Assembly (NCBI GenBank): GCA_903851035.1
Contig: CAINND010000024.1
Location: 62,001 to 126,000, forward strand
Direction of reading: 5' to 3'
Source: an uncultured Acidobacteriota bacterium
Lineage (GTDB): Bacteria; Acidobacteriota; Terriglobia; Terriglobales; Acidobacteriaceae
DNA: 64,000 nt
The translations under genes were made by a program, and so were the position numbers. The notes below the pieces were generated by a model. It was not told the origin of the DNA, did not search any database, and saw only the letters and a program-made list of their open reading frames with translations. Of the stretch, positions 44,832 through 54,366 are shown one piece after another (the first letter of the stretch is position 1; each line of letters begins with the position of its first letter).

Positions 44832-44868
44832 GTCAAAATAAAACCGGGGAGCCACTAGGGCTCCCCGG
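44832..44868 (-). terminator. Terminator after TonB receptor 1
   Basis: On the minus strand the 10-bp stem CCGGGGAGCC/GGCTCCCCGG (44868-44859 with 44853-44844) is followed by GTTTTATTTT. Confidence 0.8.
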
Positions 44869-44889
44869 GAATTACCGCAAAAGCTCAAG

Positions 44890-47800
44890 TTAGAACGTGT
44901 ACTTGAGGTTGAACCGCACGGTGCGGGCCGCCTGGAAGGAGCGCGGCGTACCGTAGGTGCTGTTGAGGATGATGGCATCATCGTTCAACAGGGACTTCCA
45001 GTCATAGTAATGCTCAAAGGCAGAGTAGGCTGCGCCGCTGCCAATGGCATAACCGCCCGGATACAGAGCATTGCCATAATTCGGAGAGTTGATTGCCGAA
45101 TTGTAGGAAGTGACCGAGCGCTGGTTGAAGAGGTTCGTAACGGTGACCCCGAAGCTCACCACCTGCGCCGAGTTGTTCGCGTTGATCTTCACGTCCTGCA
45201 GTAAGCTCGCATCCGACTGGATATACCAGGGGGTGCGGCGCACGCCGACGCTGGTGACCGTGATGTCACCCGTGCTCTGGTCCTGTACCAGATTGGCCCA
45301 CTTGCCACGGCCTTCCGGATATACCGGGTATCCGCCAGCTGCGCCCACATCAATGTAGCTGCTCAGCGGCGTGCCCTGGTACATGGTCTGGAAGATGCCA
45401 ACACTGGTGGTGGCGCGTTTGTGTGCCCAAGGTTGCTGATAGTACGCATAACCCTTGAAGGTATTCGGACGATCCGTTCCCAGCGGGCCGCTCGAGCTTT
45501 TGCCATAAGCGTCGTACTGGAAGTAGGTTTCGTCAAACGCACGGCTGTTGTTCGGTGAGTTGCGTCCGCCACCACCATCGGCCAGATCGGTGCTGGTCAG
45601 GCCGGAGTAGTTGCCGCGCAGGTTGCTATAGGTGTAGCTGAACATGCCAAACCAGTTGTGATCTAGCGACTTGGTTACGCGCAGTTCCAGTCCATCGTAG
45701 CTGCGTGCAGCCTTGATGTTGTTCGGGCAGTCCGGGCAATCAGTGTTGGTTGAGTTCGGTCCATAACCGGGGTTGACGATCTCAAACACTTCGTTGCCCT
45801 GGCTGAACAGTGCCGCATCCTCGATCACGCGATCCAGGCGACGGCGATCCCAGCGGGCTTCAAACGCCAGGTGCTTGCGGAGTTGGTAGTCGGCGCCCAG
45901 CACTTCTTCATGCTGGCGGTATGGCTTCAGACCGGGGACCACACCTTCGTTTCCACGGAAGTTGATGTTGTCCACAAAGACGTTCTGCGTGGAGCTGTAG
46001 GTGTTGCCGTTGACGGTGCTGGAGGTCGGAGTCAAAAGTGCCCCCAGCGTCGTGTCATTGGCACCGTTAGAGTTCTGGCAATAACGGGCATTGGCATCCG
46101 GAGCGGCGACGATGTCCTTGTAGTTCGGATCGAAGAGCTCGTAGGTGCAATTATCCCAATACTGGCCGCCAAAGGAGCTGATGGCCAGGTTAAGTTTCAT
46201 CATGTCGTTGAACACGCCGTGGCTTCCGAAGACCTTGAGCTTGCCATCCTGGAAGACATCCCACGCAAAGCCAACGCGAGGAGCGACCTTGGAGCCCCAT
46301 CCGAAGTTGATCGGATTGGTGGCTTGTAAGCCCTCGGTGTTGTTCTCCGAAGGAACGTTCTCGTGCTCCACGCGGATACCGGCAACGATGGTCACGCCCT
46401 TGCCGATGGTCCAGGAGTCCTGCGCGAAGAACGCATGGTTGTAACTCGTCGCCTGTCCCTTGGTGCCAAAGTCCTGCACCGTGGCCGCGCCGTATGGTCC
46501 AGCCACGTTCGTGCCGTAGTAGTAGGAGTAGGCAGGGGCGCCCGGGAAGATTTCTACGGCCGGTGCATTCCAGCGCTGATAGATGTCGTTGGAGATGCGG
46601 TTCAACTGGTAGCCGAACTTGAAGTTGTGGGTACCAGCCAAGTTGCTCTTGAACCAGGCGATATCCTGGTCAAGCTGAAAGTGTTTATTGGAGTTCTTGA
46701 TGGTGTAGTTCTGGTCGTTGCCGGCCGTGAAATAGCCGTTCGGCTGGACCAGGCCGGCAGCGATCGAGGTGGGATCACTGGCAAGCGCCGTGCCCGTGCA
46801 ACTGGCAGATGTTGTGTTCACGCCCGTCGGGTCGAGAACGCCCGGAGTGCAGAGCTGGCCCGTGGTACCGGCCGTCTGGAACAGATAGATGGTGCCGGCC
46901 GTCGGGAATCCGAAGTCGTGATAATTCTCGAAGTAGTACCCGAAGCGGGTGGTTGAAATCAGCTTCGGGGTGATGGTGAAATCTGCACCGATATTAATGG
47001 TCAGGTTCGGTGCGGAGAAACCGTAGCCATGCCAGAAACCGACCAGCGGAGACGCCACGGAGACATTGGTCAGTCCATTGACGGCATCAGCAGCGGGCAA
47101 GTTTTCACCGGTCTGGCGCTGATACTGCGAGAGGTACGAACCGAAGACGCTCAGGCGCTTGGTTGCCTTCACGTCAATACGGGCCGTGGTGTAGTAGGTC
47201 TGCGTGTCGCGGTTGAAGCTCTGCACGCCGGCATTGTCGTCATTGGCGCCGAAGTTGACGCTGCGGTCCTGCGAGCTGTACTCCGGAGCAAATCCGAAGA
47301 ATCCAAAGACGCGATCCTTCACCAGCGGTCCGCCGATGATGAAGCCGGGCTGGATGTCGCGGGTGTGATCTTTCTTGGGCTGGTAGTACTGCGCGTCGTA
47401 ATCGAAGCGCGGCGGATCGGTAGGCAATGCTCCCACGGGGTATCCCACCGAACCGTTCGGATCGAAGCGGGTATAGGCCGACGGCGAGCCGTCCAGGAAG
47501 CCGGCTTCCGCCGCAACCGTGAAGGCGCCATGCCAGCTGTTGGTGCCACGTTTCATGAGGACGTTGATCACGCCACCCAGAGCACCGCCATGCTCGGCTT
47601 CAACACCCGAGGTCTTGACCTGCACTTCCTGAATGAACTCAAAGGGGACGTTGGTATGAGAATAGCCGCCAATCAGGTTGGCCGTGTCCTGGCCTTCCAC
47701 CAGGTACGAGTTCTCCGAGTCTGCGCCGCCGGCAACCGAGAAACCGAAACCGCCGCCGTTACCGCCGTTGCCCGGCGAGGTGCTGCCCGTGCCGGTTCCG

Positions 47801-48339
47801 CCAGCAGCGCCATAGGTGCCGGAACCCGCCAGAGGCTCATTGCGGGCCGAAGGTGCAAACTGAATCACCGACTGGAACGAACGTCCGTGCGGAACATCCT
47901 CAATCACGTCCGAGGTCACGTCGGTGGCGGTCGCCGTGGTTGTAACGTCAATCAGCGGAGCCGCCGACGTCACTTCCACAATGGTCTCCTGGCTGCCCAC
48001 CTTCAGGGTGAGTTCCAGACTCGGCAGGTGGCCGACCTCGATCGTGATGCCCTCACGCTTGAGCGTGGCGAAGCCCGCAGACTTCACGGTGACAACATAC
48101 ACACCGGGAGGCAGGTTGGCGAAACGATAGTAGCCCGACGCATCGGTGGACGAAGTTTTGCTGCCAACCAGCGCGGTGCCGGTCAACTCGACCTGCGCCT
48201 TCGCTACCAGGGCTCCCTTTTCGTCCTTCACTGTGCCCTGCAGGCCGCCCGTGGTTTCCTGGGCAAAGCTGAATGTCAGCAGGAAGACCATCATCATGGC
48301 CAGTGCTAACACCCTGCCGCTATATCGGATCAATCTCAT
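44890..48339 (-). CDS. TonB-dependent receptor, Oar-like, with CarboxypepD_reg domain (1)
   Basis: The 1149-residue outer-membrane protein has a signal peptide (1-26) and a carboxypeptidase-regulatory-like domain (~32-115; GLQGTVKDEKGALVAKAQVEL, GYYRFANLPPGVYVVTV). A plug domain (~125-300) follows, with a long Gly-rich insert, then a large beta-barrel ending FNLKYTF with the terminal aromatic typical of BAM substrates. No separate N-terminal TonB box was identified. Such receptors are numerous in acidobacteria and thought to import complex polymer fragments; substrate unknown. GGAGGAG precedes the ATG. It is a single-gene unit with its own terminator. Confidence 0.92.
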   Translation of the reverse strand: MRLIRYSGRVLALAMMMVFLLTFSFAQETTGGLQGTVKDEKGALVAKAQVELTGTALVGSKTSSTDASGYYRFANLPPGVYVVTVKSAGFATLKREGITIEVGHLPSLELTLKVGSQETIVEVTSAAPLIDVTTTATATDVTSDVIEDVPHGRSFQSVIQFAPSARNEPLAGSGTYGAAGGTGTGSTSPGNGGNGGGFGFSVAGGADSENSYLVEGQDTANLIGGYSHTNVPFEFIQEVQVKTSGVEAEHGGALGGVINVLMKRGTNSWHGAFTVAAEAGFLDGSPSAYTRFDPNGSVGYPVGALPTDPPRFDYDAQYYQPKKDHTRDIQPGFIIGGPLVKDRVFGFFGFAPEYSSQDRSVNFGANDDNAGVQSFNRDTQTYYTTARIDVKATKRLSVFGSYLSQYQRQTGENLPAADAVNGLTNVSVASPLVGFWHGYGFSAPNLTINIGADFTITPKLISTTRFGYYFENYHDFGFPTAGTIYLFQTAGTTGQLCTPGVLDPTGVNTTSASCTGTALASDPTSIAAGLVQPNGYFTAGNDQNYTIKNSNKHFQLDQDIAWFKSNLAGTHNFKFGYQLNRISNDIYQRWNAPAVEIFPGAPAYSYYYGTNVAGPYGAATVQDFGTKGQATSYNHAFFAQDSWTIGKGVTIVAGIRVEHENVPSENNTEGLQATNPINFGWGSKVAPRVGFAWDVFQDGKLKVFGSHGVFNDMMKLNLAISSFGGQYWDNCTYELFDPNYKDIVAAPDANARYCQNSNGANDTTLGALLTPTSSTVNGNTYSSTQNVFVDNINFRGNEGVVPGLKPYRQHEEVLGADYQLRKHLAFEARWDRRRLDRVIEDAALFSQGNEVFEIVNPGYGPNSTNTDCPDCPNNIKAARSYDGLELRVTKSLDHNWFGMFSYTYSNLRGNYSGLTSTDLADGGGGRNSPNNSRAFDETYFQYDAYGKSSSGPLGTDRPNTFKGYAYYQQPWAHKRATTSVGIFQTMYQGTPLSSYIDVGAAGGYPVYPEGRGKWANLVQDQSTGDITVTSVGVRRTPWYIQSDASLLQDVKINANNSAQVVSFGVTVTNLFNQRSVTSYNSAINSPNYGNALYPGGYAIGSGAAYSAFEHYYDWKSLLNDDAIILNSTYGTPRSFQAARTVRFNLKYTF

Positions 48340-48778
48340 CGAAATCTCCTCCGTCTTTACGGATTGCTGAGTCCAACAAAAAATAGAAATCTACCCTCTG
48401 GCCACATACCTGATTCCCAGGGGCACGTTTGACACTCGTTTACTTGCTTGACTCTTGAGTTCCTGCAGATCGCCGGTGTCGAAACTAACAAGCCACCTTC
48501 AACCGGCGAGTTTTTTCTTTCTAACAACATGCACGCCGGCTTCCAAAAGGAGGCGCACCTATCTCCCTGATTTGATTAGGAATGTAGTTTTTCCCGCAGG
48601 CTGCAATACGAAACTAGGTATTCTGCACAACTTCTATATATGACATTACGTAGAACATCTCGTTAATTCTTGATTTCATATATTATCATCAGTTTTCCTA
48701 ATATCACACTTAGGTGCCATAACGATTGGCAGGTGCAGAGGCGGTTAAGCGAGGCGAGCGCAGCGGGTGATTGCGGTG
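48340..48778. other. Long leader/intergenic region before TonB receptor 1
   Basis: It is strongly AT-rich around 48640-48715. The promoter of the receptor gene presumably lies here, but the box could not be fixed by eye. No reading frame or RNA gene was recognised. A composition shift from the GC-rich coding flanks is evident. Confidence 0.35.
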
Positions 48779-48812
48779 GGTAATAAAGAAGGGGGAGCCC
48801 GAAGGCTCCCCC
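48779..48812 (-). terminator. Terminator after TonB receptor 2
   Basis: On the minus strand the 9-bp stem GGGGGAGCC/GGCTCCCCC (48812-48804 with 48799-48791), with CTTCG-like TTCG loop, is followed by TTCTTTATT. Confidence 0.8.
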
Positions 48813-48834
48813 CATGTGTTGCGAACGGCTGAAG

Positions 48835-51800
48835 TTAGAACATGAACTTCAGGCCGAAGTCTACGTAGCGCGTACCAGACTTGATCTGCTGGATCTCGCT
48901 CGTGCCCGACACATCCAGGTTGTTGCCGATGATGCTGGCATTCTGGTGGTTGAAGATGTTAAAGATCTGGCTCCGGAACTGCATGCTGTACTTGTCGTTG
49001 AACTTGACGTTCTTCAGGATCTGAACGTCCAGGTTCCACGCCTTGGGGCCAGCAAACTGGTTGCGATGCCCAGGAGTCAGACCGGAGTTGGTCCACTGGC
49101 AATCCACATGGTACTGGTCGTTGCAAAGCGCCCAGCCAGAGGCATCGCCGTAGTTAATCGGACCAGGGATGGTGATGTAGTTGTAAACGCCGGCGCCCTC
49201 ATACGAGGACGAGCCAGCCTTCACGCCAGAGGTCGGAATCTTCTGACCGGCGTAAGGAACGTAGAACGGGCAAGTGGTGCCGTTGTAGTTGTCGCAATCC
49301 CAGATGGTGAAGGGGTTGCCGGACTGCGCGCTGAACGTGCCGCTCATAACCCAGCCCGCCAGTGCGTAACGCTCAATGGCATTCTTGCTGTTCTTCAGGT
49401 ACGGGATATCCCAGGAAGCAGTAGCGACCAGGCGATGGCGGGTATCGTAATCCGCATTGCCGTAATCAAGCTTCGGGTTGAAGGCATCCCAGTAACCGGT
49501 GCCGTAGTTGCTGGCGTTGCCGTCCGTGAAGGTGGACGACAGGTTGTCCAGCGTGTGCGACCACTGGTAGGTGGCATACACGTTGACGCCGGAGTGACGG
49601 ATGTTGTTCGCCTTGAAACTGGTGATCAACGCGTCGTAGTGGTTCCAGCCGCCGTCGCTGCGGTAGTTCATGGCGCCGTACTGCAGGTTGTTGCGGGTGT
49701 AAGCATGGCCATCCGGGTCAAAGTCATAGTAGTAGCCCGAATACGCCAGGTTCACGTTGCTGATGTCGTACTGGTGCACGCCGTGCGAACCGGCATACGA
49801 CAGGGTGAACAATGCATTGTTGAAGACCTTCTGCTCGACACCGAGGTTATAGGTGACGGCATAGGCGGTCTTCAGGTTCTGGTTGATGGCGCGCTGGCTG
49901 ACGGCCGGGAAGAAGTGCGTGCCCGAACCGGCCAGAGGACCGTAGTTGCTGGTGTAAACCGGCAGCGTCGGATAGTCGGCGCCTTCACCCTGCAAGCTCA
50001 GCACGCCGTAGTTCGGCGGGTTCTGAATTGCGTTGTAGGTGACGTTGCCAAAGTTACGCTCGTAGCCGATGCTGATGCCGCCACGGACGCTAGTCGTGCC
50101 CTTGCCGGTCGGATCCCAGGCAAAGCCCACGCGGGGTGCAAAGTTGCCGTACTGCGGACGCCAGAAGAAGCCGCCGTCCTTAGCCAGTTCCACGGCGCCG
50201 TTACGGAAGCGCTGCAGCTGGTTCATGCCGGGGCCCAGAACGAAGTTCGAATCCAGGCTCGGATCCGAGTTGTGCTGCACACCGTAGTACTCCCAGCGCA
50301 GACCGGCGTTGATGGTCAGGTGCGAGGTGGTCTTCCAGCTGTCCTGAATGTAAGCGGCAGCGTCGTTGTACTTGTAGTTGCGGCTGAACTTCGGCGAAGT
50401 GGCCGGCAGGCTCAGTGTGCAAGCCGGGGTCACGATACGGTTGCCGTTGGTGTCCAGGTAGCAGGGGTATTCGCCCTGCGGATTGATGGCGCCCGAGAAC
50501 GTGTAGATGTTGCCGTTGATCAAGTTCTTCATGGCGTCGCTGTAGGTCTTGCCCAGGGCTTCCACTGCGTTCTGATACGCGCCGAAGACGCGATTATCAC
50601 GCAGCTGGATGTACTGGCCGCCGATCTTGATCTGATGCTTGCCCTTGGAGATGGCAAGATCGTCGTAGATCTGGTACAGGTTCTGCGGTCCGCCGAAGGG
50701 GATCGCATTGCCCGGCGTGTACTGCGAGTAGCCCGGGAAGATCAGCTGCAAACCGCCAAAGCCGGGATACGGAGCGGAAGGAACCGTGCTGGTCGAGTAC
50801 ATCGTGGGGCCGACCGGAGCGGTAGCCAGCGGCTGCAACTGGTACAGGCGGTTGTAAACAACCTTGGCCGTGTTGATCACGGTGGGGCTGAAGCTGTGGG
50901 TCAGCGCCAGGGTGATGTTCTGGTTGAAGACGTTCTGGCCCGTATCATAGCCCGTATACGGCGATGAGTTGATGGTGCCGGCCAGGTACTGCTGGTGGAA
51001 ACCAGCGTAACGCGCCGACAGGCTGGTCTTGTTGGAGAGGTTGTAATCAACCTTGCTCACATCGTCCCAGGTGTTCTGCGAATTATCGCCGCCGGCATTC
51101 GCCTGGCCGAACCAATTCACCCAGTCGCAAGTCAGCGTTGAGCCGTAGCTGCTGGTGTTGCAAGGGCCGGTCGCCTTCAAATTCAGGCCGCTGCGCAGAT
51201 TCGCAAAGGCCGCGAAGTACGCCTGGCTATTGGCGCCCAACGAAGAGTAGGAACCCGGGTCAACGATTACCGCATTGTTGCTAACGCCAGTGCGGTGACG
51301 GATCCATTCCAGGTTCTCGAAGAAGAACAGCTTGTCCTTGATCACCGGGCCACCCAGAGAGAAGCCAAAGTTGTTGCGGGTGAATCTGCTGATAGGAAGG
51401 CCGTTCTGGTCGTTGTACTCGGTGTTGCTGGACAGCTTGGATACGCGGTTAAACTCGTACAGGCTGCCGTGGAAGTGGTTGGTGCCGCTCTTGGTGACGA
51501 CGTTGATGACACCACCGGAGGCGCGGCCAAACTCTGCGCCGAAGTTGCTGGTCAGAACGCTGAACTCCTGCATGGAGTCAAGCGGAACCGTCTGGCCGAT
51601 GGTGGCGGTAAAGGTGTTCACGTTCTCGGCGCCGTCCAGCAGTACGCTGGTGGAAGCCGAACGCTCGCCGTTCATGGCGTAGCCGGCGCCGCGGCCGGAG
51701 TTGCTGTCAGCCGCTACGTTGGTGGACAAGCCGACCAGGGCGTAGGGGTTGCGGTTCGCGTCGGTAGGCAGGGTGTCGAGATCTTTCGTGGTGATAACCG

Positions 51801-52209
51801 TCGAGATCGTCTGATTCTCGGTGTTGACGGCCACGTCGGAGGAGATTTCGGAAACCTCAACCACCGTTGAGCTGGTGCCCACCGCCAGGGTGGCGGAGAC
51901 GTCCACACTGCCGGCAACGTAAACTTCGGCCTTGCGCTCGAACTTGGCAAAACCAGCGGCCTCAATGGTGACCTTGTAGAGGGCGGGCTTCAAGCTCGGG
52001 AAGTTGTAGATACCGGATGAATTTGTGACACCGGTACGCGACACGTTGGTTTCAACGGCCGTAACGATGACCTTGGCATTGGCAACCACGGCGCCCGTCT
52101 TATCCTTGACGGTGCCCGAGATCTGACCGGTTTCGGTCTGGCCAAACGCGGCCACTGCCAGGCTGAGCAGAAGCAGAGAGAAGACCAACACTCTCGTTAG
52201 TTTTTGCAT
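48835..52209 (-). CDS. TonB-dependent receptor, Oar-like, with CarboxypepD_reg domain (2)
   Basis: The 1124-residue outer-membrane receptor has a signal peptide (1-23) and a CarboxypepD_reg domain (~28-110; GQISGTVKDKTGAVVANAKVIV, GIYNFPSLKPALYKVTIEAAGF). A plug (~115-270; VVTKSGTNHFHGSLYEFNR) and a beta-barrel ending VDFGLKFMF follow. The order matches the neighbouring receptor, but the sequences are clearly different, so this is not a recent duplication. GGGAGC precedes the ATG. Both receptors point the same way, each with its own promoter region and terminator. Confidence 0.92.
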   Translation of the reverse strand: MQKLTRVLVFSLLLLSLAVAAFGQTETGQISGTVKDKTGAVVANAKVIVTAVETNVSRTGVTNSSGIYNFPSLKPALYKVTIEAAGFAKFERKAEVYVAGSVDVSATLAVGTSSTVVEVSEISSDVAVNTENQTISTVITTKDLDTLPTDANRNPYALVGLSTNVAADSNSGRGAGYAMNGERSASTSVLLDGAENVNTFTATIGQTVPLDSMQEFSVLTSNFGAEFGRASGGVINVVTKSGTNHFHGSLYEFNRVSKLSSNTEYNDQNGLPISRFTRNNFGFSLGGPVIKDKLFFFENLEWIRHRTGVSNNAVIVDPGSYSSLGANSQAYFAAFANLRSGLNLKATGPCNTSSYGSTLTCDWVNWFGQANAGGDNSQNTWDDVSKVDYNLSNKTSLSARYAGFHQQYLAGTINSSPYTGYDTGQNVFNQNITLALTHSFSPTVINTAKVVYNRLYQLQPLATAPVGPTMYSTSTVPSAPYPGFGGLQLIFPGYSQYTPGNAIPFGGPQNLYQIYDDLAISKGKHQIKIGGQYIQLRDNRVFGAYQNAVEALGKTYSDAMKNLINGNIYTFSGAINPQGEYPCYLDTNGNRIVTPACTLSLPATSPKFSRNYKYNDAAAYIQDSWKTTSHLTINAGLRWEYYGVQHNSDPSLDSNFVLGPGMNQLQRFRNGAVELAKDGGFFWRPQYGNFAPRVGFAWDPTGKGTTSVRGGISIGYERNFGNVTYNAIQNPPNYGVLSLQGEGADYPTLPVYTSNYGPLAGSGTHFFPAVSQRAINQNLKTAYAVTYNLGVEQKVFNNALFTLSYAGSHGVHQYDISNVNLAYSGYYYDFDPDGHAYTRNNLQYGAMNYRSDGGWNHYDALITSFKANNIRHSGVNVYATYQWSHTLDNLSSTFTDGNASNYGTGYWDAFNPKLDYGNADYDTRHRLVATASWDIPYLKNSKNAIERYALAGWVMSGTFSAQSGNPFTIWDCDNYNGTTCPFYVPYAGQKIPTSGVKAGSSSYEGAGVYNYITIPGPINYGDASGWALCNDQYHVDCQWTNSGLTPGHRNQFAGPKAWNLDVQILKNVKFNDKYSMQFRSQIFNIFNHQNASIIGNNLDVSGTSEIQQIKSGTRYVDFGLKFMF

Positions 52210-52633
52210 TTGAGCTCCCTTTGGAACGTAATCAAACAGTTACAGGTGGACAAGCTATCAACGGCTCGAACTGATGGCTCCCCCGAAGGGTATCCATTCA
52301 GTTAGCCGTTGGACTTGCCTATATGTAGAGCAAGTGGCATACCAAACCCGCCCTCCGTTTGGAGACTATGGGAGTACAACTTCCAGAGATTCCACAGCTT
52401 GTGGGTAGCCCGGTTATTCCACCTTTGGAAAGCCAAGATGAAAATACTACTAAAAATGGAATAATTTATCGTCACTTTGGTTTTACGGAAAATTACTAAT
52501 TAGTAAACTATCTTACGATACTTTCTGCGGCCTGAATCGGCTCCGTCAGGAAGCTGACTGGTGGAAGAAAAGCCGCCGGCTGGTATCCGGAGAGGCAACG
52601 AAAAGGTTCGCGCAGCCGGGAGCAGAAGGCGGC
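52210..52633. other. Divergent AT-rich region between TonB receptor 2 and the small Cys-pair gene
   Basis: AT-rich runs occur at 52430-52520. It must carry the receptor promoter on the minus strand and the small gene promoter on the plus strand. A minus-strand open frame (52715-52500) overlaps the small gene and is not credible. Confidence 0.35.
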
Positions 52634-52639
52634 TATAAT
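52634..52639 (+). promoter_or_regulatory. Perfect -10 box of the Cys-pair gene
   Basis: TATAAT overlaps the ATG at 52638, which therefore cannot be the start. The next in-frame ATG (52650) lies 10 nt downstream, leaving a leader of only a few bases. Confidence 0.55.
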
Positions 52640-52649
52640 GAACGGCATT

Positions 52650-52922
52650 ATGGAAGAGCGGGAATATTACGACGAGCGCCAGGAAAGCAAGAAGCATCAG
52701 TTGATGTGTCCGCATTGCCGCCAGGAGAACGAGTACGAGGTGAACTGGCTGGTGCGGATGAAGAAAAAGTCATTGCCCGCCCGCGCCGACGAGCGCGACC
52801 GCGCCAAGTTCGCCAAGGCGCAAAGCTACATGGTGCGCAAAGACGACCTGCTGGCCTGCAAGAACATGCGCTGCCGCAAGCGCTTTGAGATCGCCGGCCT
52901 GCAGACGGTGGCTTTCCTGTAG
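52650..52922 (+). CDS. Small protein with two CxxC-like pairs, possible zinc ribbon
   Basis: The 90-residue protein contains CPHCRQENEYEV early and CKNMRCRKRFE late, so two Cys pairs (CxxC and CxxxxC) could bind one zinc ion. The middle is basic and charged (RMKKKSLPARADERDRAKFAKAQ). No catalytic domain is seen. Start 52650 is set by the promoter box that covers the earlier ATG. An intrinsic terminator follows at 52990. Confidence 0.7.
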   Translation: MEEREYYDERQESKKHQLMCPHCRQENEYEVNWLVRMKKKSLPARADERDRAKFAKAQSYMVRKDDLLACKNMRCRKRFEIAGLQTVAFL

Positions 52923-52989
52923 GCGGAAAACTGACGCCATCGGCAGCGGCCTCCTGCGCGCCGAGTGCACGCACGAATACTGCACACAC

Positions 52990-53020
52990 AATGGCGTCCT
53001 GACGGGCGCCATTTCCTTTG
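52990..53020 (+). terminator. Intrinsic terminator after the Cys-pair gene
   Basis: The stem AATGGCG/CGCCATT (52990-52996 with 53007-53013) is followed by TCCTTTG. The rest of the gap up to 53246 holds the etfB promoter region and no gene. Confidence 0.65.
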
Positions 53021-53246
53021 ATTTACTGTGATGTGCGGCCGACGGCCGCTGCCGTAAATTTCCCCACTGAATACCCATTCAGTTTTTGCCTTTCCCGGGA
53101 TATACTCTTTCGTCCTGCAACCAGCGGCCTGGGCGCGACGTTTGTTGTCGCCCACTTTTCGCCTGGTATGCCGGGCATGTGGGGAGCGCGGAGTGGGCCG
53201 CGTCCGCGCAATCTGATTTTTCTACATTCTTCCATCGAGGTGCAGG

Positions 53247-54017
53247 GTGAAGATCTTGGTGTGCATGAAGCAGGTTCCGCAGAAGGATGCGCCGCTGAAG
53301 TTGAACGAGCAGGCGACCTGGGTGCGGGAAGACGTGGGCTACGAGGTGAACGAGCCCGACGCGTATGCGCTGGAAGCGGCGCTGCAACTGAAGGAAAAAA
53401 ACGGCGGCGAGGTGGTGGTGATTTCCGCCGGCCCGGCGCGCGCGCAGCAGGTGCTGCGAGAGGCGCTGGCCAAGGGCGCCGATCGCGCCATCCATCTTGA
53501 GGACGACCGCTTTGTCACCCTCGATGCCTTCAACATTGCGCGCAGTTTTGCCGAGGCCATCAAGGACGAGAGCTTTGACCTGGTGTTTACCGGGCTGCAA
53601 TCGGACGACTACGGCTACGCGCAGACCGGCGTGCTGCTGGCCGAGCTGCTGGGCTGGGCGCACGCGACGATCATCATGCAGATTGAGCCGAAAGATGGCG
53701 GCATCCGAGTGAAGCGCGAACTCGAGAGCGGCTTCTTCCAGTACGTGGAGATGCCCTTGCCCTCGGTGCTGACCATTCAGTCGGGCATCAACAAGCTGCG
53801 CTACGCCACGCTGATCGGCATCAAGCAGGCGAAGAACAAGCCGCTGCGCAAGGTGACCTACGACGAGGTGGCCGCCGCGCTGAAGCCCAACCAGTTGACC
53901 ATCGAAAAGCTCTACGTGCCGGTAAAGACCAAGCAGACCGAGGTCATCACCGGAGCTCCGGGTGAGGTGGCCAAAAAGCTGGTGGCCAAGCTGCGCGACG
54001 AGCTTCGAGTGCTGTAA
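53247..54017 (+). CDS. etfB: Electron transfer flavoprotein subunit beta
   Basis: The 256-residue protein starts MKILVCMKQVPQKDAPLKLN and has VISAGPARAQQVLREALAKGADRAIHLED, then the ETF-beta signature VEMPLPSVLTIQSGINKLRYATLIGIKQAKNKP with its AMP site. EtfAB accepts electrons from acyl-CoA dehydrogenases. The start is GTG with GAGG upstream. It heads an operon with a small membrane protein, etfA and ETF:quinone oxidoreductase. Confidence 0.96.
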   Translation: MKILVCMKQVPQKDAPLKLNEQATWVREDVGYEVNEPDAYALEAALQLKEKNGGEVVVISAGPARAQQVLREALAKGADRAIHLEDDRFVTLDAFNIARSFAEAIKDESFDLVFTGLQSDDYGYAQTGVLLAELLGWAHATIIMQIEPKDGGIRVKRELESGFFQYVEMPLPSVLTIQSGINKLRYATLIGIKQAKNKPLRKVTYDEVAAALKPNQLTIEKLYVPVKTKQTEVITGAPGEVAKKLVAKLRDELRVL

Positions 54018-54047
54018 GACGGCGCACAAACAGGAAGGAGAAGCATC

Positions 54048-54275
54048 ATGACCGGAGTGAATCATCCCGCGGAGTTTGAAGAGCAGCGCGAGCGTGTGAA
54101 CGCCCTGCGCTTTTTGGGCGGGCTGCTGCTGACCGTGGCGTTGCTGCTGTTCTTCTTCCACCTGGCGGAGTCTCCGGCGGGGCACCACACGCTGGGCATC
54201 CTGGCGCTGGTGTTTGCCATTCCGGGCGTGCTGCTGCTGTTGTTGGGGCACCGAAAGCTACGCCAATTGCGCTGA
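54048..54275 (+). CDS. Small two-helix membrane protein within the etf operon
   Basis: The 75-residue protein has a charged N-terminus (1-20), two hydrophobic helices (about 21-40 and 48-66), and a basic end (GHRKLRQLR). It sits between etfB and etfA with a good Shine-Dalgarno (GGAAGGAG). The position suggests a role with the ETF complex at the membrane, but no domain family is recognised. Confidence 0.75.
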   Translation: MTGVNHPAEFEEQRERVNALRFLGGLLLTVALLLFFFHLAESPAGHHTLGILALVFAIPGVLLLLLGHRKLRQLR

Positions 54276-54366
54276 TTGAACTGACGAGGAAGAAACCGAC
54301 GAGATTGTATGCGCGCCCTGTGCGCGACGGCCGCCCGGCAAAGCGGGCGAGGCGAGGATAAGAGAG

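Noticed and set aside
47029-48309. 426-residue plus-strand frame
   Set aside because: Antisense to TonB receptor 1, which has a signal peptide, domains and a ribosome-binding site; the shadow has none.
48814-50967. 717-residue open frame on the plus strand
   Set aside because: It is antisense to TonB receptor 2 and is a by-product of GC-rich codon use; its sequence is low-complexity Val/Ala/Arg with no domain.
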